From Sphaerisporangium flaviroseum (GTDB lineage Bacteria > Actinomycetota > Actinomycetes > Streptosporangiales > Streptosporangiaceae), in assembly GCF_039537005.1 (NCBI RefSeq), contig NZ_BAAAZR010000019.1:1-64000 (forward strand): DNA of 64,000 nt. Direction: 5' to 3'. Below are positions 58,354-64,000 of the stretch, piece after piece. A program made the translations under genes and the position numbers. The notes below the pieces were generated by a model. The model did no database searches. It had not been told where the DNA came from and was given only the letters and a program-made list of their open reading frames with translations. The first letter of the stretch is position 1. Every line of letters begins with the position of its first letter.

Positions 58354-59262
58354 TCAGCGGAGGAGGGAGGGCAGGTGGCGTAGGAGTGCCTCCACCGGCT
58401 CCCGGGCGGGAACGGCGGCCAGGCGGGCGGCCAGGCGTCCCGGGTCGGACAGGCACCACGCCAGGTGACGGTCCAGGACCCGCCGGTCGAGCTCCTCGGC
58501 GGGCACGATGGCCGGCCATTGCCAGGCCGCCGCCTGCGCCGCCACCTTCCCGCCGCCCGCGATCGCGTCGACGGCCAGAGCGGGCACGCCGTTCTTCAGA
58601 GCCAGGACCAGCCCGTGCAGCCGGGTCGTGACGACCACGTCGAGCCTGCGCAGCACCGACTCGAACTGGTCGGGCGCCGAGGCCAGCCGCCAGTCACGCG
58701 GGTCGAGCCGGCTGTCCAGCGCCAGCCGCGCGCAGCCGAGGCCGCCCAGCCAGGAGGACAGGAGGCCGGTGACGGCCACGTGGACCTGGTGGTCGCCGTA
58801 CTCCGGCTGCGGGTGAGCGAGCAGGACGCCGACCACCGGCACCTGCGGCATGACCGGCACGCAGGCGAGGTCCGGCCGCACGGGGCCGCCAGGGGCATCG
58901 CGCGGCAGCACCTCGTGGAACCCCGTCACCGCGGGGTCGCCGGGGTCCACCACGGAGACGCCGATCGCGATGCGACGGCAGCCGGCGAACCGTTCGTGCA
59001 GCTCGCGGACGAGCCGGCCGTGGGCAGGCCCGCAGACGAACAGCAGATGGGTGTACCGGCCGGGCTGGGCGTCGTCCAGAAGCAGGCCACCGCTCGGACG
59101 CATCACCGGACTCCAGGCGACGTCGTGCCGGACGCCCTCCGAGGCCAGGCAGGCCCGGACCGCCTCCATGCTCAGGACGTCGCCCGCCGTGGCCTCGCCG
59201 TGCAGGAAACTGAACCAGCCGGCGACGAGCACCGTCACCGGCCGGCGGGCGGCCGTCGCCAT
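58354..59262 (-). CDS. Polysaccharide pyruvyl transferase family protein
   Basis: Protein of 302 residues. The C-terminal QFESVLRRLDVVVTTRLHGLVLALKNGVPALAVDAIAGGGKV is the hallmark of the family (T-R-x-H-G-x-x-L-A). TVLVAGWFSFLHGEATAGDVLSMEAV near the start resembles the GDE(A)-type N-terminal loop. The family moves pyruvate or acts as glycosyl-like transferase on surface glycans; the acceptor is unknown. The ATG at 59262 has GGGGGAG 8 nt upstream. Stands alone. Confidence 0.84.
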   Translation of the reverse strand: MATAARRPVTVLVAGWFSFLHGEATAGDVLSMEAVRACLASEGVRHDVAWSPVMRPSGGLLLDDAQPGRYTHLLFVCGPAHGRLVRELHERFAGCRRIAIGVSVVDPGDPAVTGFHEVLPRDAPGGPVRPDLACVPVMPQVPVVGVLLAHPQPEYGDHQVHVAVTGLLSSWLGGLGCARLALDSRLDPRDWRLASAPDQFESVLRRLDVVVTTRLHGLVLALKNGVPALAVDAIAGGGKVAAQAAAWQWPAIVPAEELDRRVLDRHLAWCLSDPGRLAARLAAVPAREPVEALLRHLPSLLR

Positions 59263-59634
59263 GAGCCGAGCTCCCCCATGCCCACCTCGCCGCGCTGACG
59301 TGGCATCGCGCCACCCCATTCCCCGCGCGGGTCCTTCCCATCAGCATACATTCGCCGCTCGCCGGGCCTCCTGAGCCGTCCGGCGAGGTCCGCGAACCCC
59401 GGCCCGGCGCTTCGTCGCGCGGGTGCCGCCGGCGCCCTTCGGGGCCCGTTCGCCGCCTACTACCCGACCGGGGGATGTGACCCGGGCCGCCTCTGGCGAG
59501 GATTCGGAGGAGCGCCGCGAGCGCGTGGATCTTTGCTCCTCTGGGCATCGCCGCGGATGCTCTGAGGGGCTGCGGTAACCGGGCTACCCGCCGGTGGAAC
59601 CGGAATCGGACACAACCGGCCATGTGAGGTTCAC
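59263..59634. other. Divergent intergenic region of 372 nt, no gene seen
   Basis: Between the pyruvyl transferase (minus) and the SRPBCC gene (plus). Contains several GC-rich dyads but no supported reading frame. The part nearest 59560-59630 (GGTAACCGGGCTACCCGCCGG, GGAACCGGAATCGG) should carry the promoter of the SRPBCC-dehydrogenase pair. Confidence 0.4.
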
Positions 59635-60540
59635 ATGAGCGATAGATACGATCGCACGACCAATCGTCTTGCCCGTGGGCTGGGCTGGGCCAGCCTGGGC
59701 CTGGGCGTGACGCAGCTCGCCGCGCCGAAGGCCGTCATCCGGCTCAGCGGTCTCGAGGACTCCGCGTCGGCCCGCCCCATGGTGCTGTTGGTGGGCATGC
59801 GGGAACTGCTCCACGCGGCGTTCCTGCTGGGCAGCCGGAGGCCGGCTCCGTGGGTGTGGACCCGCGTCGCGGGCGACGCGCTCGACCTTTCGCTGCTGCG
59901 CCGGGCCATGGCCACCCGGAGGCGCCGTCGCGTGGCGTTCGCCACGGCGGCCGTCGCCGGCGTGACGGCCGTCGACCTGTACGTCGGCATACGCGCGAAC
60001 CGGCTCCACCCGCAGGCGGTACCGGCGATGAGGCTGCACGCGGCCATCACGGTCCACCGCCCGCGTGAGGAGGCCTACAGGTTCTGGCACGACTTCGAGA
60101 ACCTCCCCCGCTTCATGGCGCACCTGGAGTCGGTGCACGTGATCGCCGGAGGGTACTCGCACTGGAGCGCGAAGGGGCCGCTGAACACGACCATCAGCTG
60201 GGACGCGGAACTCGTCGAGGACCGGCCGGGCGAGCTGATCGCCTGGCGATCGGCCAAGGGGTCCGTCGTGCCCAACAGGGGCATGGTGCGCTTCGCCGAC
60301 GCTCCCGGCGGGCGGGGCACGGAAGTGCGGGTCGCGCTCGAATTCGACTCGCCGGGCGGCAGGGCCGGCCTCGCCTTCGCGAGGCTCCTGGGAGAGCACC
60401 CCGAGCAGCAGGTCCGCGACGACCTGCGCCGGTTCAAGCAGGTCATGGAGACCGGAGAGGTCGTCCGCTCCGAAGGCAGCCCCGAGGGCGTCCGCGCCCT
60501 GCGGCAGGCCATGCAGCGTCCCGCCCAGCCCGTGAAATGA
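59635..60540 (+). CDS. SRPBCC domain protein with N-terminal membrane region
   Basis: Residues ~1-130 have hydrophobic helices (GLGWASLGLGVTQLAAPKAVIRLSGL, MVLLVGMRELLHAAFLLGS, VAFATAAVAGVTAVDLYVGI), a DUF4267-like membrane part. Residues ~140-285 form an SRPBCC cyclase/dehydrase domain (AITVHRPREEAYRFWHDFENLPRFMAHLESVHVI, TTISWDAELVEDRPGELIAWRSAKGS, VRVALEFDSPGG). The ligand is unknown. Eleven nt before the alcohol dehydrogenase gene; this pairing is frequent in actinobacteria and suggests a shared stress-type operon. Confidence 0.82.
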   Translation: MSDRYDRTTNRLARGLGWASLGLGVTQLAAPKAVIRLSGLEDSASARPMVLLVGMRELLHAAFLLGSRRPAPWVWTRVAGDALDLSLLRRAMATRRRRRVAFATAAVAGVTAVDLYVGIRANRLHPQAVPAMRLHAAITVHRPREEAYRFWHDFENLPRFMAHLESVHVIAGGYSHWSAKGPLNTTISWDAELVEDRPGELIAWRSAKGSVVPNRGMVRFADAPGGRGTEVRVALEFDSPGGRAGLAFARLLGEHPEQQVRDDLRRFKQVMETGEVVRSEGSPEGVRALRQAMQRPAQPVK

Positions 60541-60550
60541 GGAGGATCCC

Positions 60551-61720
<1,170 letters not shown>

Positions 61721-61779
61721 CCAGAGGTCCGCTCATCGCCGGGGGCCACGCTCCCGGCGATGACCTGTCCGGAGAGGCT

Positions 61780-62403
61780 TCAGAAGACGCGGGCGACCTC
61801 CTGGGCGCGTTCGCGGGACCGTTTGTGGGCGAGGTCCCGGTCGCCGGTCAGGGTGGGGTGGTGGTGGATCTCCTGGACGTCGGTGATGCCGGTCCACCGC
61901 AGCCATCCGGTGAAGAAGCCGGACTGGTGGTCGGCGCCGAACTCGGGGCCGAGGCCGGGGCCCCACACGGCGCTGGTGTAGATCACCGCCGCGCGCTTGC
62001 CGGTGAGCAGGTGGCTGTAACCGGTCGCCGGGTGCACGCCGAAGATCATGCCGGGCTGGCTGACGACGTCCATGAACTGCTTGAGCTTGTACGGCACGCC
62101 GGAGTTCCACATCGGGACGCTGAAGAGGTAGCGGTCGTAGGCGTCGAACCGCTCGAACGTGGCCGTCACCGCGTCCCAGGCGGCCGCCTCCTCCCCCGCC
62201 GGCGTCCCACCGCCGAAGACCGTCATCTTGGCTCCGGCCGCGGCCGGCCCGAACTCGGGCAGGGACCCGTCCCACAGGTCGTACTCCTCGACCGTGTCGC
62301 CGGGGTGGGTCCGGCGGTAGGTGTCGAGGAACGTCTCGGCGATGTTCAGCGAGATCGAGGCGGCGCCCCGGGGCGAGGCGGAGATGTGCAGCAACCGGCT
62401 CAT
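61780..62403 (-). CDS. FMN-dependent NADH-azoreductase
   Basis: Flavodoxin-like quinone/azo reductase of 207 residues: RLLHISASPRGAASISLNIAETFLDTYRR (phosphate loop of FMN), FSVPMWNSGVPYKLKQFMDVVSQPGMIFGV and ATGYSHLLTGKRAAVIYTSAVWGPGLGPEFGADHQSGFFTGWLRWTGI, as in AzoR. The start is the conserved MSRLLHI at 62403, with AGAGAGGAC upstream. Two operator-like dyads upstream and a TetR gene on the same strand suggest induction by a small electrophile or quinone. Confidence 0.88.
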   Translation of the reverse strand: MSRLLHISASPRGAASISLNIAETFLDTYRRTHPGDTVEEYDLWDGSLPEFGPAAAGAKMTVFGGGTPAGEEAAAWDAVTATFERFDAYDRYLFSVPMWNSGVPYKLKQFMDVVSQPGMIFGVHPATGYSHLLTGKRAAVIYTSAVWGPGLGPEFGADHQSGFFTGWLRWTGITDVQEIHHHPTLTGDRDLAHKRSRERAQEVARVF

Positions 62404-62426
62404 GGCCGTCCTCTCTGAAGTCTTTC

Positions 62427-62472
62427 CGGACCACAGTCCGCATTGACTCGGATGATACGGACCACGGTCCGT
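62427..62472. promoter_or_regulatory. Double TetR-type operator before the azoreductase gene
   Basis: Two related dyads: CGGACCACAGTCCG at 62427-62440 and ACGGACCACGGTCCGT at 62457-62472. Both are built on CGGACCAC(A/G)GTCCG. The centres are 31 bp apart, about three helix turns, suggesting two dimers on one DNA face. The TetR protein encoded 48 nt further upstream is the natural binder. Confidence 0.65.
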
Positions 62473-62519
62473 TTTGGCAAGGCCACGTCGCCGCGCAATC
62501 CTCCGCAAGGGATGGAGGG

Positions 62520-63209
62520 CTACCGCCGTGGCGGCGCGGCGTCCGGGAACAGCCGCGCCGCCACGGCGTCCAGGCCGTCGGTCAGCTCGGCGCTCGGCGG
62601 GACGCCCTGGCGGGGCAGGCGGCAGACCAGCGCCGTCCCGAACCCGGCCATCCGCACGGTGTGGTCGATGAACGCGTCCAGGTCGTCCGGCCAGGGGAAG
62701 GAGGGATGGGCGATAAGCAGCGACACGCAGCCGTGCACCGCCGACCACATCCCCAGCGCCAGCGTCTCGGGATCCCCGCGCAGGACACCCGCCGCCACGC
62801 ACGCGGTCACGGCGTCGACCATGTGCCGGAAGCAGGCGGCCGCGGCCGGCGGGACCCTCTCGGCGGCGACCTGCCGCATCATCAGGAGGCGGTACTGCAC
62901 CGGGTGGTCGAGGGCGAACCGCGCGTAGGCGTGCCCGTATCCCCCGAGCATCCGGAAGGGGTCCGGCTCCCCCGCCGAACCCTCGCGCATGCGCCGGCCG
63001 AGCTCGTCCCAGACCCGGAGGCAGACCGCCTCCACCAGGGCCTCCTTGTCGGCGAAGTGCATGTAGACCGACGGCGTCGAGACCCCCGTGCGCCTGGCCA
63101 CCGCACGCAGCGTGAGCACCTCCTCCGAGCCCGCCTCGATCAGCAGCGCCTCCGCCGCCTTCAGGATCTCCTCGCGAAGCCGCGGGCCGTCTCCGGGGCG
63201 GGCACGCAC
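62520..63209 (-). CDS. TetR-family transcriptional regulator
   Basis: HTH at residues ~10-60 (REEILKAAEALLIEAGSEEVLTLRAVARRTGVSTPSVYMHFADKEALVEAVCLRVWDEL) and a TetR C-terminal domain (RMLGGYGHAYARFALDHPVQYRLLMMRQVAAER, AAGVLRGDPETLALGMWSAVHGCVSLLIAHPSF). 229 residues. GTG at 63209; no Met is available. Transcribed toward the azoreductase gene, which it probably represses with itself. Its 5' end abuts a truncated thioesterase gene on the other strand. Confidence 0.88.
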   Translation of the reverse strand: MRARPGDGPRLREEILKAAEALLIEAGSEEVLTLRAVARRTGVSTPSVYMHFADKEALVEAVCLRVWDELGRRMREGSAGEPDPFRMLGGYGHAYARFALDHPVQYRLLMMRQVAAERVPPAAAACFRHMVDAVTACVAAGVLRGDPETLALGMWSAVHGCVSLLIAHPSFPWPDDLDAFIDHTVRMAGFGTALVCRLPRQGVPPSAELTDGLDAVAARLFPDAAPPRR

Positions 63210-63212
63210 GCG

Positions 63213-63833
63213 GAGGCGCCCTCGCCCGGCCCGGCCGAGGTGCTGGTGGAGACGCTGCGGGCCGGCAGGAGCGTGACGCAGGTGCGGGCCCGGCTCATCC
63301 AGGACGGCCGCCCATGCGTGGAGGCGCTGGTCGCGCTCGGGCGGCTCCAGGAGTCCGACTCCTGGTGGTCCGGCATGGCCCCACCGGAGCTCCCCGACGA
63401 GCAGGACTGCTTCCTCACCCCTTCGCTGGTTCCCGGAGGGCACTTCGAGGTGCCGTTGATGGAGGTGGTCGAGCAGCGGCTCCACCCGGCCAACCTCGGC
63501 TTCGCCCTGGGCGACCCGTCCCGGCAGGGCCTCATCGCAGGCTGGCAGCGGCTCGGGGACGGCGCCGACTGGGATCCGCTGTCCTTGCTGGTGGCCCTCG
63601 ACCCGGTTCCCCCGATCACCTACGACCTGGGCCTTTCCGGCTGGGCGCCGACCATCCAGTTCACCGCCTACCTCCGCAGGCTCCCCGCGCCCGGCCCCGT
63701 ACGGGTGAGCATGCGAGCCCTGGACGTCAGCGGCGACCGCATGGACGAGACGGCGTACGCGTGGGACAGCAAGGGGCGCCTGGTCGCCCAGGCCACCCAG
63801 CTCGCCGCCGTACGAACCCCCGAGGTGGCGTAG
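63213..63833 (+). pseudogene. 5'-truncated acyl-CoA thioesterase-like gene
   Basis: The ~205 codons match the TesB-like thioesterase family from its middle onward: SPGPAEVLVETLRAGRSVTQVRARLIQDGRPCVEALVALG, GLIAGWQRLGDGADWDPLSLLVALDPVPPITYDLGLSGWAPTIQFTAYLRRLPAPGPVRVSM. The N-terminal ~70 residues of the family (start of the first hot-dog domain) are absent: upstream sequence encodes the TetR gene on the other strand. A GTG at 63240 could still start a shortened protein. Best read as a gene cut by recombination near 63210. Confidence 0.68.
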
Positions 63834-64000
63834 AGCGAGCCCACTCGCGGGCGGCGGATTCGCGACGCGCGGCGGGCTCGGCGAAGGCAGGCGAACACCG
63901 CATCAGGTATGTCCCCCTGCGCGATGGGCAAGACAGAGGTGTCCCCACTGCCAGCGAACCGGGAAATCCATATGACCCGAATTGCCGCTGTCCGCGGCGC
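63834..64000. other. Right end of the window, no gene assigned
   Basis: GC-rich dyads after the thioesterase stop, then GGTATGTCCCCCTGCG and GAGGTGTCCCCACTGCC, a repeated TGTCCCC motif that could be the end of a mobile element outside the window. Too short to decide. Confidence 0.3.

Overview
The window is a high-GC actinobacterial chromosome segment. It encodes mycothiol synthesis (MshC), the actinobacterial phosphomutase/DUF3090/SCO1664 trio, a Streptomyces-type gas vesicle cluster, an XRE-DUF397 pair, and many genes with a TANNNT hexamer 6-7 nt before the start codon (probable leaderless mRNAs). The gene content fits the Streptosporangiales or a close Streptomyces relative; this is inferred from family content, not from a marker gene.

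Layout. 0-2 kb: 5' part of metH (minus). 2-4.4 kb: universal stress protein, PAC2 protein and a protein resembling a TetR ligand domain without an HTH. 4.4-14.3 kb: minus-strand nitrate assimilation block, narK, then nasA, an FAD/BFD reductase, nirB, nirD, a HemD-winged-helix fusion and a CbiX-type chelatase. NasA to HemD are chained by 4-nt stop/start overlaps. 14.6-21.6 kb: def, then a ten-gene gas vesicle operon (two accessory genes, gvpA F G O J L S K). 21.6-36 kb: mshC, an atypical membrane Ser/Thr kinase, an NRDE protein, the trio, uppP, an aldo/keto reductase, a secreted protein, fabG-fabI, tldD-tldE, dodecin and DUF3099. 36.2 kb: a probable small RNA of three hairpins whose loops all carry CCCCCGT. 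36.4-39.7 kb: DUF6457, mobA and moaA (cofactor supply for NasA), then a LacI regulator with its operator.

39.9-48.6 kb is an accessory island. Two fragments of one minus-strand rtcB gene (3' end at 39.9 kb, 5' end at 48 kb) flank it. Inside lies a 3.76-kb element with near-identical inverted ends and CTAG flanks. It carries an IS701-family transposase, a divergent ECF sigma factor/DUF899 pair and a decayed membrane-protein gene. The island also holds an XRE-DUF397 pair, a complete but different rtcB, a DUF6461-like gene and a WD40 remnant.

48.6-64 kb is variable: secreted LamG and sugar-dehydrogenase proteins with a LacI-type operator, a membrane acyltransferase, a PNPOx-like protein, a secreted unknown, a shortened LAL-type regulator, a Tat-exported M28 peptidase, a polysaccharide pyruvyl transferase, an SRPBCC protein with a zinc alcohol dehydrogenase, and an azoreductase whose promoter region has a double operator next to a TetR gene. 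A 5'-truncated thioesterase lies head to head with that TetR gene.

Functionally, the nitrate block and moaA/mobA form one story: uptake, reduction to ammonium, siroheme and molybdenum cofactor. No CRISPR array, rRNA or tRNA gene was seen.
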